From positions 1 through 64,000 of the forward strand of contig CAPGBJ010000035.1 in the NCBI GenBank assembly GCA_948616425.1: DNA of 64,000 bases, in the 5' to 3' direction. Source of the stretch: an uncultured Oscillospiraceae bacterium. Its GTDB lineage: Bacteria; Bacillota; Clostridia; Oscillospirales; Oscillospiraceae. Made by a program: the position numbers and the translations under genes. Positions 51,464 through 60,087 of the stretch are shown here, piece after piece. The notes beneath the pieces are model-generated. The model saw nothing but the letters and a program-made list of their open reading frames with translations. It was not told the DNA's origin and ran no database searches. Positions within the stretch are counted from its first letter, which is position 1, and the number at the start of each line of letters is the position of its first letter.

Positions 51464-52449
51464 CCCTGTCCACTCCCATTTTCACTTATCTGTTCCGGTC
51501 CTATCGCAGGCGGACCGTCGGGGTACAGCGTATCAAACGCTATCGTATGGGTCTTCAGGTAGGCCAGCCACCGCTGGCATCCCTCCTTATACAGGTGGAC
51601 GCCGTCCCGGCTGACATCCTCTGGCAGCGCGCCGTTTTCGTCTACAAATTCCGAGTACAGGTCCAGAAATACCACTTGCTTTTCTTCTGCCGCCTGGCGC
51701 ATCAGCTCATTGTACACCCGCAAATGCTCATTGGTCAGATTATATTTGTTGCCGTTTGCGGCCTCAATCTGTTTTTCGTTCAGGGGAATCAGGCCCTGGA
51801 TGTAAATGACGGCGCCGGGCTGTATTCTCCGGATCTCGTCGATGGCCTTGCAGTAACTCTCATAGAAGGCATTGTCATTTTTCGCCCCCAGCTCATTGAC
51901 GCCCAAGGAGAGGTACACCTTGCCATACTCCTCCAGTGCCAGCGCCTCCAGCAGAGTATACTTCTCCCCGTTGATGGTGAGAGCTTTTTTCTCCGCCAGT
52001 TTGAAGATAGAAAGCCCGTTGGAGGTCAGGTTCTTCCCCGTCCCAATCCCACTGTACAGCATCAGACCGTCCGTACGGGAATCGCCCACAAAGGCGGCGT
52101 CGTCAAAGTAGCTGTTGTCCACCGCCTCCTGTTCTGGGAGAGGCTGAGAGAAGTCATAAGGCGGGACCTCTGGCGTCAAATTCATTTCCGGAGGAACCTC
52201 AGCACTGCCCTGAGCGGGTGGGAGCGGCTCGGAGGATCCGCTCCCGTCAACACCGCTGCCGGCAGCGGAAGTGCTCACCTCCCCATGCGAGGTTCTCCCC
52301 GTCTGAGATCCACGGTTCGGCTGTTGGAGCCGTGCCCTGAAGTAGAAGACTGCCGCCGCCAGCACGGCCAAAATGACCGCCGCCGCCAGCAGTACCGTCC
52401 CCCTCCTGCTCGCCCTCATCGTCCGCTTTCCCCGATATCCGCTTGACAT
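51460..52449 (-). CDS. Membrane-anchored SGNH/GDSL-type hydrolase
   Basis: 329 residues. One N-terminal membrane segment (about 18-38), a Ser/Gly/Pro-rich linker (to about 110), then an SGNH domain: VGDSRTDGL (nucleophile Ser block), SLGVNELGA (Asn/Gly blocks) and the DGVHL catalytic Asp-x-x-His. Probably an extracellular esterase or O-acetyltransferase on wall polymers. The ATG at 52449 has GGAGG nine bases before. Operon with the following lipoprotein. Confidence 0.83.
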   Translation of the reverse strand: MSSGYRGKRTMRASRRGTVLLAAAVILAVLAAAVFYFRARLQQPNRGSQTGRTSHGEVSTSAAGSGVDGSGSSEPLPPAQGSAEVPPEMNLTPEVPPYDFSQPLPEQEAVDNSYFDDAAFVGDSRTDGLMLYSGIGTGKNLTSNGLSIFKLAEKKALTINGEKYTLLEALALEEYGKVYLSLGVNELGAKNDNAFYESYCKAIDEIRRIQPGAVIYIQGLIPLNEKQIEAANGNKYNLTNEHLRVYNELMRQAAEEKQVVFLDLYSEFVDENGALPEDVSRDGVHLYKEGCQRWLAYLKTHTIAFDTLYPDGPPAIGPEQISENGSGQG

Positions 52450-52504
52450 ATGGAAACACCTCCCAGCGGGCTTATGTCAACCCGTGTCGAAATCGTTCCC
52501 ATCT

Positions 52505-52532
52505 AGGATACCATACTTTTATCAAATTTCAA
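52505..52532 (-). promoter_or_regulatory. Promoter of the SGNH-lipoprotein operon
   Basis: TTGAAA (52532-52527), 16 bases, TATCCT (52510-52505). Confidence 0.6.
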
Positions 52533-52596
52533 GTGACAAAACCGTTACAAATTTTCCGCCCGCCTCCGGCACTCCGCCACCCTAAAACAGGTCTTC

Positions 52597-52629
52597 AAAA
52601 AAGCCCCCAGCCGTCAAAGCCGGGGGCCA
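52597..52629 (-). terminator. Terminator of degV
   Basis: Minus strand GCCCCCGGC/GCTGGGGGC stem followed by six T. Confidence 0.87.
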
Positions 52630-52636
52630 TATACCT

Positions 52637-53542
52637 TTATATTTTACTGGATGCTCGACGAAGCAGACCCACACCGATGGGGCTGGGCCCTGTATGTACC
52701 CCGATGGTCACCCCAATCTGATAGGGGTGCCTCACCTCCGGCCGGTCGTGGCCCAGCGCCACCAGACCCTGGTATACCGCTTCAGCAAAGGCTCTGTGCT
52801 CCTCCCCATCCAGACCAAACCCTGTGGCCAGGCGGTACTGGTTTAAGTCTATCCCTTCCCGGTCCAAATAGCGGAAAAACAGCTCCCTCACCTTGGCCAG
52901 AGACTTTTTCCGTCCCTGGGCGATGCCGTCGGAGATCAGCCCAGCATCTTTGTAGCCGATGAGGGGTTTGACCTTCAGCAAAGTTCCGGTGGCCGCTGCC
53001 GCCCGGCCGATGCGCCCCCCATGGCGGAGGTACTCCAGATCGTTGGTGGTGAAGAAAATACGCCCTGTGGACCGGATGGGTTTCAACCGCTCCACCGCCT
53101 CCTCCAGCGTACAGCCCTCGTCCCGCAGGGCAACCGCCTCCAGCACAAACATCCCCTGAAGCACGGTGGCCAGGGTGGAATCCAATACCTCCACCCGGGC
53201 TCCGGGGACCTCCTCCCCCAGTTCCGCCGCCGCATTCAACGCAGATTGATAAGAACCGCTGAACTGGGCGTTGAGACAGATGCACAGAATGGGCAGGCCC
53301 TGGGCCGCTGCCGGGCGAAACATCTCTAGATAGTCCTCTACCGTGGGCATCGAAGTCTTAGGGAATACTCCAGGTGTCTGGTCCATGCGCTGATAAAACT
53401 CATGGGTTGGAATGTCCCGCTCCTCCCGGTAATAGACCTCATCCTCCAGTGACACATAGTAGGACACCATAGACACGCCAAGACGCTCCACCTCTGTCCG
53501 CCCCAGATCACAGGAACTGTCGCTGACAATATGAAATTTCAT
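52637..53542 (-). CDS. DegV family fatty-acid-binding protein (FakB type)
   Basis: 301 residues from the ATG at 53542, behind GAGGAG; the open frame to 53671 crosses the promoter. Seen: KFHIVSDSSCDL, the TSMPT loop, LNAQFSGSYQSALNAA with the Ser that holds the fatty-acid head group, and EYLRHGGRIGRA. DegV proteins present fatty acids to FakA kinase. No fakA gene is present here. Confidence 0.9.
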   Translation of the reverse strand: MKFHIVSDSSCDLGRTEVERLGVSMVSYYVSLEDEVYYREERDIPTHEFYQRMDQTPGVFPKTSMPTVEDYLEMFRPAAAQGLPILCICLNAQFSGSYQSALNAAAELGEEVPGARVEVLDSTLATVLQGMFVLEAVALRDEGCTLEEAVERLKPIRSTGRIFFTTNDLEYLRHGGRIGRAAAATGTLLKVKPLIGYKDAGLISDGIAQGRKKSLAKVRELFFRYLDREGIDLNQYRLATGFGLDGEEHRAFAEAVYQGLVALGHDRPEVRHPYQIGVTIGVHTGPSPIGVGLLRRASSKI

Positions 53543-53620
53543 GTTTTTCTCCTCAGATTTCGTGGTCTGCCTCTCTCCAGCCAGACCGTGACCGGACGCC
53601 GCCCGGTGGGTATTAGTATA

Positions 53621-53649
53621 ATTATATATCAGATGGGCAAAAATCTCAA
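53621..53649 (-). promoter_or_regulatory. Promoter of degV
   Basis: TTGAGA (53649-53644), 17 bases, TATAAT (53626-53621). Confidence 0.75.
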
Positions 53650-53680
53650 TCACTTTTTGCAAATTCAGCAAAAGGCAACG

Positions 53681-55003
53681 TCAGGTCCCCTTTTCTCCCC
53701 CTTTTCCCCGCGAAGCGCGGAACCAACACCACAGGGGGAGCAGATAGAGATAGAACGCCAGAGGCAGGGCCTCCGCCCCCACCTCCATGGTGGTCAGAGG
53801 GACGCTGGCCGCAATGGCCCAGGGCACCAGACCCGCCAGATTGATCACCGAGTTTCCGATATTCTCCGCCAGCGACAAGGGCGGCAGTCCACGCCGTCGG
53901 TACTCCTCCTTCAGCAGCTGGGCACTCATGACAATTCCCACCGTCTGATTGCAGAACAGGGCACAGCACCCCAGCGACACGACAATATGGGCAGCAAAGA
54001 GCCCGGCGCGGTCCGCCAACCCCATAACTCGGTCCGTCACCGGCGTCAGCAGTCCGGTGCCGCTGAACATCCCCGAGTAGGCGCAGGACAGCAAGACGAT
54101 AAACACCACATTGGCCATAGAGATCAGCCCTCCGCCCGACATGAGCTCTGTCAGTTCCAGACTTGCGGGACGGTAGCCCATTACACACACCCGGAGCAGC
54201 TCCCCCAGGGAGAGACGCTGGACAAACAGCGCGCAGCCTGCGGACAAGACGCAGCTGACCGCAATGGATCTGACAGCACTTACTTTAAGCCAGGGCAAAA
54301 ACAGCAGAGCTGCCGCGGGCAGAATCGTGGGCCAGGTGAGGGAAAATCCCCGCTCCAGCGCGTCCACAATCTGAGCGTCCACACGCTGAATGGGATACAT
54401 GACAGACAGTGCCCCATAAAGAACCGCGCTGATCGCCAGCGGCACCGGCGTGGTCCTCCACATCCGCATCTGGAAAGCACGTTGGTCCACATCGGACACC
54501 GCTGCGGTCAGCGCCGCGGAGGACGAGGCCGGGGACAGGCGCTCTCCCAGATAAATACCTGACATGATGGCCCCCGCTGTCACCGGCAGATTGGCTCCGC
54601 CGCCCCGCGCAATGGTCATCAGAATCACCCCGGCCGTCCCCACCACGCCGAAGCAGCTGCCAAAGGCCAGACTAAAAACGGCGGACAGGGTGAAGGCCAC
54701 CAGCACAAAGGTCCCCGGGGTAATGAGCTGTATGCCGCCCCAGACGAAGAACGCCACCGTGCCTCCCGCCCGCCACAGAGCAGTCAGCAGCCCCAGCAGC
54801 AACAGGATGCGCAGCACCTTAAAGGCTGTGCCCATCCCTCCCGCCGCCATACGCAGCAAACTTCCCGCCGAGGCCCCCCGGCGAAGTCCCACCAGAAAAA
54901 AGCAGATAAACCCCACCAGCAGAGCCCAGGCCAAGGAGAAGCCCTTCCCCATGCACCCCGCCACGCAGGCCAAAAACACACCAAACGCCACCGCAAGGTC
55001 CAT
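53681..55003 (-). CDS. NhaC family Na+/H+ antiporter
   Basis: 440 residues, about 11 hydrophobic segments. Seen: FGSCFGVVGTAGVILM, GAIMSGIYLGERLSPASSS and the late CNQTVGIVMSAQLL, all typical of the NhaC/ion-transporter superfamily. Exchanges Na+ for H+ or an organic acid at the membrane; NhaC-like proteins also include malate/lactate antiporters, so the substrate is open. The start at 55003 has GGAGGG nearby. Confidence 0.87.
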   Translation of the reverse strand: MDLAVAFGVFLACVAGCMGKGFSLAWALLVGFICFFLVGLRRGASAGSLLRMAAGGMGTAFKVLRILLLLGLLTALWRAGGTVAFFVWGGIQLITPGTFVLVAFTLSAVFSLAFGSCFGVVGTAGVILMTIARGGGANLPVTAGAIMSGIYLGERLSPASSSAALTAAVSDVDQRAFQMRMWRTTPVPLAISAVLYGALSVMYPIQRVDAQIVDALERGFSLTWPTILPAAALLFLPWLKVSAVRSIAVSCVLSAGCALFVQRLSLGELLRVCVMGYRPASLELTELMSGGGLISMANVVFIVLLSCAYSGMFSGTGLLTPVTDRVMGLADRAGLFAAHIVVSLGCCALFCNQTVGIVMSAQLLKEEYRRRGLPPLSLAENIGNSVINLAGLVPWAIAASVPLTTMEVGAEALPLAFYLYLLPLWCWFRASRGKGGEKGT

Positions 55004-55033
55004 ATCTTTCCCTCCTGTTTTTTGTCAAGGGGG

Positions 55034-55062
55034 ATTGTACCATCTCCGCCCGGGTTTGTCAC
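55034..55062 (-). promoter_or_regulatory. Promoter of the NhaC gene
   Basis: GTGACA (55062-55057), 17 bases, TACAAT (55039-55034) with an extended TGG before the -10. Confidence 0.65.
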
Positions 55063-55147
55063 GCCTTTTCGTCCGGTTCCCCCTTTTCTTTTTCCCGCTC
55101 CTGTGGTATACTACAGGATGAATTTGTATGTAAAGGTTGGGAACTTT

Positions 55148-55663
55148 TTGGACAACATCATCCTCACAGGAATGCCAGGCTCCGGCAAAAGCACCGTGGG
55201 CGTTCTGCTGGCCAAGGCCCTGGGCCTGGGCTTTGTAGATGTGGACTTGGTCATCCAGGAGCGGGAAGAGGCCCTGCTACAGGAGATTTTAGACAGCCGG
55301 GGCACCCAGGCCTTCCTGGACGTGGAGGAGGCCGCGGTACTGAGTCTGAACTGCCATCATACGGTAGTCGCCCCAGGGGGTAGCGCCCTGTGCCGGGAGG
55401 GGGCCGCCCGACACCTGCGCACCCTGGGCCCCATTGTCTACCTGAACGTTCCCCTGGAGGAGCTGCACCGGCGTATCCGCAACATGTCCCAGCGGGGCAT
55501 CGCCATGGAGCCCGGCCAGACCTTGGCCGACGTACTGGCCTTCCGAGACCCCCTTTACCGCAGATATGCCGATCTGGTGGTGGACTGCCCCCCTGGGCAG
55601 CCCCTAGACCAGACGGTGCAGCTGGTCCAGTCCGCCCTAAAGGCTGGCGGCCTGCTCCGCTGA
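55148..55663 (+). CDS. aroK: Shikimate kinase
   Basis: 171 residues from the TTG at 55148, the usual length. Phosphorylates shikimate in chorismate synthesis. Seen: ILTGMPGSGKSTVG (P-loop, residue 5), FVDVDLVIQ, VVAPGGSAL and the lid NMSQRGIAM. Start choice: a TATACT hexamer at 55107 puts the transcript start near the ATG at 55118, which then has no leader; the TTG has a weak AAAGG upstream and gives the normal N-terminus. No other aro gene is adjacent. Confidence 0.85.
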   Translation: MDNIILTGMPGSGKSTVGVLLAKALGLGFVDVDLVIQEREEALLQEILDSRGTQAFLDVEEAAVLSLNCHHTVVAPGGSALCREGAARHLRTLGPIVYLNVPLEELHRRIRNMSQRGIAMEPGQTLADVLAFRDPLYRRYADLVVDCPPGQPLDQTVQLVQSALKAGGLLR

Positions 55664-55747
55664 ACCCGCACCCCAGCCCGCAGGGAAAAACGCGGGCCGC
55701 GCCGGACCCGATCTCGTTCGGCGTGAATAAAAAAAAGGAAGACTTGA

Positions 55748-57640
55748 ATGCAGTTTAAAGACCTGGGGCTGAACGCCCCCATACTGAACGCCCTGAAGGA
55801 GCAGGGCTATACGAGCCCATCCCCCATTCAGGAAAAAGCCATCCCCCCCGCTCTGGCCGGGCGGGACGTGTTGGGCTGCGCCCAGACGGGCACCGGCAAA
55901 ACCTGTGCCTTCGCCACCCCCATTTTACAGCGCCTAGAGACCAGAACCGGCCCCAAACGGCCCATCCGGGCCCTGATTCTCACCCCCACCCGGGAACTGG
56001 CCATCCAGATTGGCGAGAGCTTCCAGTCCTACGGCAAATACCTGAAACTGCGCCACACCGTCATCTTCGGCGGCGTGGGACAAAACCCCCAGGTGGAATC
56101 CCTGAGAAAAGGGGTGGACATCCTGGTGGCCACCCCGGGACGGCTGATGGACCTCCACAACCAGGGCTTTCTCTCTCTGGACGCCCTGGAAATTTTTGTC
56201 CTGGACGAGGCCGACCGCATGCTGGATATGGGCTTCATCCATGATGTACGAAAAATCTTGAAGTGGCTGCCCCAGAAGAAGCAGACCCTCTTTTTCTCCG
56301 CCACTATGCCCCCAGAGATCACTGACCTGGTCAACTCCCTGCTGAAAAACCCGGTAAAGGTTGCGGTGGACCCCATCTCCTCCCCAGTGGAGGTGATCCG
56401 CCAGTCAGTCTATCTGGTGGACAAGGGCAACAAAACCAATCTGCTGGCCCACCTGATGCAGGCCAAACGGGTCAAAAACGCGCTGGTTTTCACCCGCACC
56501 AAGCACGGGGCCAACAAGGTAGCCCGAGACTTGGGCAAGGCGGGTATCTCTGCCGCCGCCATTCACGGCAACAAGAGTCAGACCGCCCGGCAGCAGGCCT
56601 TAAGCGATTTCAAGGCCGGGCGGGTCCGCTGTCTCGTCGCCACCGATATTGCCGCCCGGGGGCTGGACATTGAAGAGCTGTCCCATGTATTCAATTACAA
56701 CCTGCCCGAGGTGCCCGAGACCTATGTCCACCGTATCGGTCGTACCGGCCGGGCAGGAAGGGGCGGCGAGGCCATCGCTTTCTGCGACTTTGGAGAGAAG
56801 CCCCTCCTTCGAGACATTGAAAAACTCATCGGCAAGAAGGTTCCGCTGGTGGAGGACCACCCCTGGCCCATGCAGGTCTTTGAGGCCCCCAAGCGGGACA
56901 AGAATGGCAAACTCATCAACGAAGAGGACGCCGAGGCCCGTCAGGCCGCCCGAGAACTGCGCCGTCAGCGGGAGGAGGCCCTCCGGGCTGCCCAGCAGGC
57001 CGGGCTGGAGGCGGCCCGGGCCGGAAGCGACCCAGCACAGTCCCCTCCCAAGAAGAAGCGCCGCCGAAACAAGAAGGGCTCCCCTGCCCCTGAAACTGTC
57101 ACTCTCCGCCCCGCCTCCCCGGCGACCGAGGAGACGGAAGGTCCCTCCGACCGCCTGCCCGCTCCCCCCTCCGCCCCGCGCCGGGGCGTGCGCTCCGGCG
57201 CTCTGCTAGACACCGGCGACGCCATGCCTAACACCGAATTCCACCGCCCCAACCCCCTGGACAGCGATACCATCATGGACGCCACCGCCCGGCTTCTGGC
57301 CCCCCGTCGGTCGCTGCTGTCCAGCCTGCTCCCCAGGCCGGCGGAGAAATCCCAGCACCAGGGGAAGAAAAAGCAGTCCGGGCCCCAAAAGGCCAAACAG
57401 GTCAAGGCGGAGGAGTCCAAAAAGGCCAGACAGGCCAAACCGGAACAGGTCAAAAAGGGCCGGAAGCCCGTCCAGGAAAAACAGGCGCCCCTGAAAAAAA
57501 CTGAGAAAAAGAAAGGGGACTCCAGGCCCCCCCGCCGTGACCGGCGGATGCCCCCTGAGCCCCCCCGGAAAAACCAGACCAAGGACTCCACCGAGCAGGC
57601 CAGCTTGATGAAACCCTATTATCTGGATATCGAACGGTAA
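55748..57640 (+). CDS. DEAD-box RNA helicase with long basic C-terminal tail
   Basis: 630 residues. Helicase core about 1-370: Q motif (FKDLGLNAPILNALKEQGYTS), AQTGTGKT, PTRELAIQ, DEAD, SAT and HRIGRTGRAGRGG. After residue about 385 comes a 240-residue low-complexity tail rich in Lys, Arg, Pro, Ala and Gln, without a known RNA-binding fold, likely a disordered RNA-binding extension. Resembles the RhlE/CshA group used in ribosome assembly or RNA decay in the cold. ATG behind AAAGGA. Confidence 0.92.
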   Translation: MQFKDLGLNAPILNALKEQGYTSPSPIQEKAIPPALAGRDVLGCAQTGTGKTCAFATPILQRLETRTGPKRPIRALILTPTRELAIQIGESFQSYGKYLKLRHTVIFGGVGQNPQVESLRKGVDILVATPGRLMDLHNQGFLSLDALEIFVLDEADRMLDMGFIHDVRKILKWLPQKKQTLFFSATMPPEITDLVNSLLKNPVKVAVDPISSPVEVIRQSVYLVDKGNKTNLLAHLMQAKRVKNALVFTRTKHGANKVARDLGKAGISAAAIHGNKSQTARQQALSDFKAGRVRCLVATDIAARGLDIEELSHVFNYNLPEVPETYVHRIGRTGRAGRGGEAIAFCDFGEKPLLRDIEKLIGKKVPLVEDHPWPMQVFEAPKRDKNGKLINEEDAEARQAARELRRQREEALRAAQQAGLEAARAGSDPAQSPPKKKRRRNKKGSPAPETVTLRPASPATEETEGPSDRLPAPPSAPRRGVRSGALLDTGDAMPNTEFHRPNPLDSDTIMDATARLLAPRRSLLSSLLPRPAEKSQHQGKKKQSGPQKAKQVKAEESKKARQAKPEQVKKGRKPVQEKQAPLKKTEKKKGDSRPPRRDRRMPPEPPRKNQTKDSTEQASLMKPYYLDIER

Positions 57641-57647
57641 ATCCTTC

Positions 57648-57677
57648 TGTAGGGACGCTTTGTGAGATGTCCCTACA
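57648..57677. repeat. TGTAGGG/CCCTACA palindromic repeat
   Basis: TGTAGGGAC and GTCCCTACA flank 12 bases, just after the helicase stop codon. Part of the repeat family also seen at 17987 and 23231. Confidence 0.65.
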
Positions 57678-57792
57678 GACCGGGACAGAGGCCGCATCGT
57701 GCATGTGGCCCCACCCGTCGCTTAGGGCGACAGAGCGCAGGGCCACGGATTGCCCCAACCGTCTCCCGAAGCAGGACGCTTTATCTCAATGC

Positions 57793-57817
57793 GGACACAG
57801 CAAGTTGTGTCCCTACA
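57793..57817. repeat. GGACAC/GTGTCC-CTACA repeat
   Basis: GGACACAGCAAGTTGTGTCC followed by CTACA, nearly the same layout as 23231-23255. Ends about 25 bases before the but start codon, so it lies in the but 5' leader. Confidence 0.6.
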
Positions 57818-57842
57818 TAAATGAACACAGGAGGAACAAATT

Positions 57843-59180
57843 ATGGATTATCAAGCCCTTTACCAGCAGAAGCTGACCACCCCTGAGCAAGCGGTGAAGG
57901 CGGTCCAATCGGGCGACTGGGTGGACTACGGCTGGTGTACCAACCACCCCGTGGTCCTGGATAAGGCCCTGGCCGCCCGAAAGGATGAACTTACTGATGT
58001 GAAAGTGCGGGGGGGCGTCACGATGTGGATGCCCGAGATCGCCAAGGCCGACGACGCCGGAGACCACTTTACCTGGAACTCCTGGCACTGCTCCGGCATC
58101 GACCGGAAGATGATCGGCAAAGGGATGGGTTTCTTCGCCCCCATGCGCTACTCCGAGCTACCTCGGTTCTACCGTGAGAATGTCTCGGTGGACGTAGCCA
58201 TGATTCAGGTCACCCCTATGGACAGCCACGGCAATTTCAGCTACGCCCTGGCCGCCTCCCATCTGGCCGACATGCTGGACAAGGCCAAGGTGGTCATCGT
58301 GGAGGTCAACCAGAACCTGCCCTGGGTCTATGGTCTAACCGGCTGTGAGATCAACATTGCCGACGTGGACTACGTCGTCGAGGGGGACAACCCCGCCGTG
58401 GCCCAGCTGGGCGGAGGCGGCGAGCCCACCGACGTGGACCGGGCGGTGGCCAAACTGATCGTAGAGCAGATCCCCAATGGGGCCTGTCTCCAACTGGGCA
58501 TCGGCGGTATGCCCAACACGGTGGGCTCCATGATCGCCCAATCCGATCTGAAGGACCTGGGCGTCCACACCGAGATGTATGTAGACGGCTTTGTGGATAT
58601 GGCCCTGGCGGGCAAGCTCACCGGCAGCCGCAAGGCTCTGGACAAGGGGCGTCAGGTCTACGCTTTCGCCGCTGGCACCCAAAAGCTCTACGACTACGTC
58701 AACCGCAATCCCGCTGTCATGGCCGCCCCGGTGGACTACACCAACGACGTGCGCATCCTGGCCCAGCTGGACAACTTCATCTCCATCAACAACGCCATCG
58801 ACATGGATCTCTTCGGCCAGGTCAACGCCGAGTCTGCCGGTTTGAAGCACATCTCAGGCACTGGCGGTCAGCTGGACTTCGTCATGGGCGCCTACCTCTC
58901 CAACGGCGGCAAGAGCTTCATCTGCATGTCCTCCACCGTCACCGGCAAGGACGGCTGCGTTAAAAGCCGCATCGTCCCCACCCTCACCCCCGGCTCCATC
59001 GCCACCGACCCCCGCTCCTGCGTGCAGTACCTCGTCACCGAGCACGGTATGATCAACCTGAAGGGCCTGTCCACCTGGGAGCGTGCCGAGGCTATCATCT
59101 CTATCGCTGACCCCCAGTTTAGGGAGCAGCTGATTCAGGACGCCCAGAAGATGGGCATCTGGCGCAGAAGCAATCGGTAA
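57843..59180 (+). CDS. but: Butyryl-CoA:acetate CoA-transferase
   Basis: 445 residues. Final step of butyrate formation: moves CoA from butyryl-CoA to acetate. Seen: SGDWVDYGWCTN, HFTWNSWHCSGI, PNGACLQLGIGGMPN, GVHTEMYVDGFVDMA, FAAGTQKLYDYV and VNAESAGLKHISGTGGQ, where the Glu is the catalytic thioester-forming residue. I recognise this as close to the Roseburia-type But enzyme; a 4-hydroxybutyrate CoA-transferase is the main alternative. ATG behind AGGAGG-like site. Terminator follows directly; no crotonase/bcd genes nearby. Confidence 0.87.
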   Translation: MDYQALYQQKLTTPEQAVKAVQSGDWVDYGWCTNHPVVLDKALAARKDELTDVKVRGGVTMWMPEIAKADDAGDHFTWNSWHCSGIDRKMIGKGMGFFAPMRYSELPRFYRENVSVDVAMIQVTPMDSHGNFSYALAASHLADMLDKAKVVIVEVNQNLPWVYGLTGCEINIADVDYVVEGDNPAVAQLGGGGEPTDVDRAVAKLIVEQIPNGACLQLGIGGMPNTVGSMIAQSDLKDLGVHTEMYVDGFVDMALAGKLTGSRKALDKGRQVYAFAAGTQKLYDYVNRNPAVMAAPVDYTNDVRILAQLDNFISINNAIDMDLFGQVNAESAGLKHISGTGGQLDFVMGAYLSNGGKSFICMSSTVTGKDGCVKSRIVPTLTPGSIATDPRSCVQYLVTEHGMINLKGLSTWERAEAIISIADPQFREQLIQDAQKMGIWRRSNR

Positions 59181-59182
59181 TC

Positions 59183-59211
59183 AAAAATCCCGGCCTCCTG
59201 GCCGGGATTTT
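59183..59211. terminator. Bidirectional terminator after but
   Basis: AAAATCCCGGCC/GGCCGGGATTTT, between convergent genes. Confidence 0.9.
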
Positions 59212-59212
59212 G

Positions 59213-59596
59213 CTATTTCTCCACCATCACACAGCGGACCCCATGCTCCTTTAGGGCGGCCTCCATATCAAAGGGAGTGGCCAGCTTGGCGGTCTTATAG
59301 CCCTTATAGAAGACCCACTTCTTCTTGCCGTCCTTCTTGAACACCGTTATCCCCAGGCTGTAGGACAATCTGTTCTTCAGCTCCCAGGGACTGTAGGACA
59401 GTTCCACATGATCAATGTTTCCAAAGGGGATGGGGGTAGGGATTCCCGTGTTCAGCACCAGACTGCCATTCTCAAAGAAAAATGCCCCGGCGTTGGACTT
59501 GTTTTGATACCGGCTCCGCTTGACCACAAACAGGGCTACCACTCCGACTAGGAGGGCAAGCTGGACAAAAATGATGATGTAATTCAGGGCTCCCAT
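59213..59596 (-). CDS. Small membrane protein of unknown function
   Basis: 127 residues from the ATG at 59596 (GAGG about ten bases before). One N-terminal membrane segment (about residues 4-26), then a cytoplasmic beta-rich domain (VLNTGIPTPIPFGNIDHVEL) somewhat like a pleckstrin/bPH fold. No recognised family. Promoter at 59636. Confidence 0.65.
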   Translation of the reverse strand: MGALNYIIIFVQLALLVGVVALFVVKRSRYQNKSNAGAFFFENGSLVLNTGIPTPIPFGNIDHVELSYSPWELKNRLSYSLGITVFKKDGKKKWVFYKGYKTAKLATPFDMEAALKEHGVRCVMVEK

Positions 59597-59635
59597 ATGA
59601 TCTCTTCCTCTCTTTTTCAGGGAATTTGCTCCCAC

Positions 59636-59664
59636 AATATAACACAGATCTGATCGGGATACAA
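59636..59664 (-). promoter_or_regulatory. Promoter of the small membrane protein gene
   Basis: TTGTAT (59664-59659), 17 bases, TATATT (59641-59636). Confidence 0.7.
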
Positions 59665-59668
59665 GCTT

Positions 59669-59830
59669 TTACACCAGCTCCCACTGGAAGTTCTCCAGCT
59701 TCAAACGGCTGCCCAGTGTGGTCCCCTCGGGCAGCAGAAACATGGTAATAGCGTGCTGACCGCCATCGTCGGCCACCAGATCCGCGTAGTCGCCGTTGAT
59801 CGCCCGGACAGTATAATAGATGGTGTCCAA
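59669..59830 (-). CDS. 53-residue protein, unknown
   Basis: Starts MDTIYYTVRAINGDYADLVA with a TTG start and GGGGGAG five bases before, a strong site for so short a frame. Small beta-rich protein, perhaps an OB/SH3-like fold (LPEGTTLGSRLKLEN). No family I can name with confidence. Divergent from the 39-residue gene, separated by a palindrome. Confidence 0.6.
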   Translation of the reverse strand: MDTIYYTVRAINGDYADLVADDGGQHAITMFLLPEGTTLGSRLKLENFQWELV

Positions 59831-59882
59831 TAAAACTCCCCCTTTCAGCCCGGATAAAAGTCCGGTTTATAGGACTGTTCCT

Positions 59883-59909
59883 CTTGTATGATAGGGTTAC
59901 AATACAAGA
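59883..59909. promoter_or_regulatory. Palindrome in the divergent small-gene promoter region
   Basis: CTTGTAT and ATACAAG separated by about 12 bases, on and after the TATGAT hexamer that may serve the plus-strand gene. Likely operator. Confidence 0.45.
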
Positions 59910-59924
59910 AAGGAGCAAGACACT

Positions 59925-60044
59925 ATGGATTATAACATCGTTTGGGTAAGAGGTCATGTAGAGGTTTATGACTGGGCGGGGCGGTTTTGCTTCTCCGCCG
60001 ACAATGAGCGCGAGGCCCGAGAAGAGCTGGCCCTCACTGCCTGA
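59925..60044 (+). CDS. 39-residue protein, unknown
   Basis: MDYNIVWVRGHVEVYDWAGR... with AAAGGAG nine bases before the ATG and a terminator directly after the stop. Two-strand, one-helix pattern (beta-hairpin then EREAREELAL helix). No known family. Confidence 0.6.
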   Translation: MDYNIVWVRGHVEVYDWAGRFCFSADNEREAREELALTA

Positions 60045-60050
60045 GCACTG

Positions 60051-60087
60051 AAAGCGCCCCTGGGGAGAGATCCTTTCAGGGGCGTTT
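60051..60087 (+). terminator. Terminator of the 39-residue gene
   Basis: GCGCCCCTG/CAGGGGCGT stem flanked by AAA and TTT, seven bases after the stop. Confidence 0.72.
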
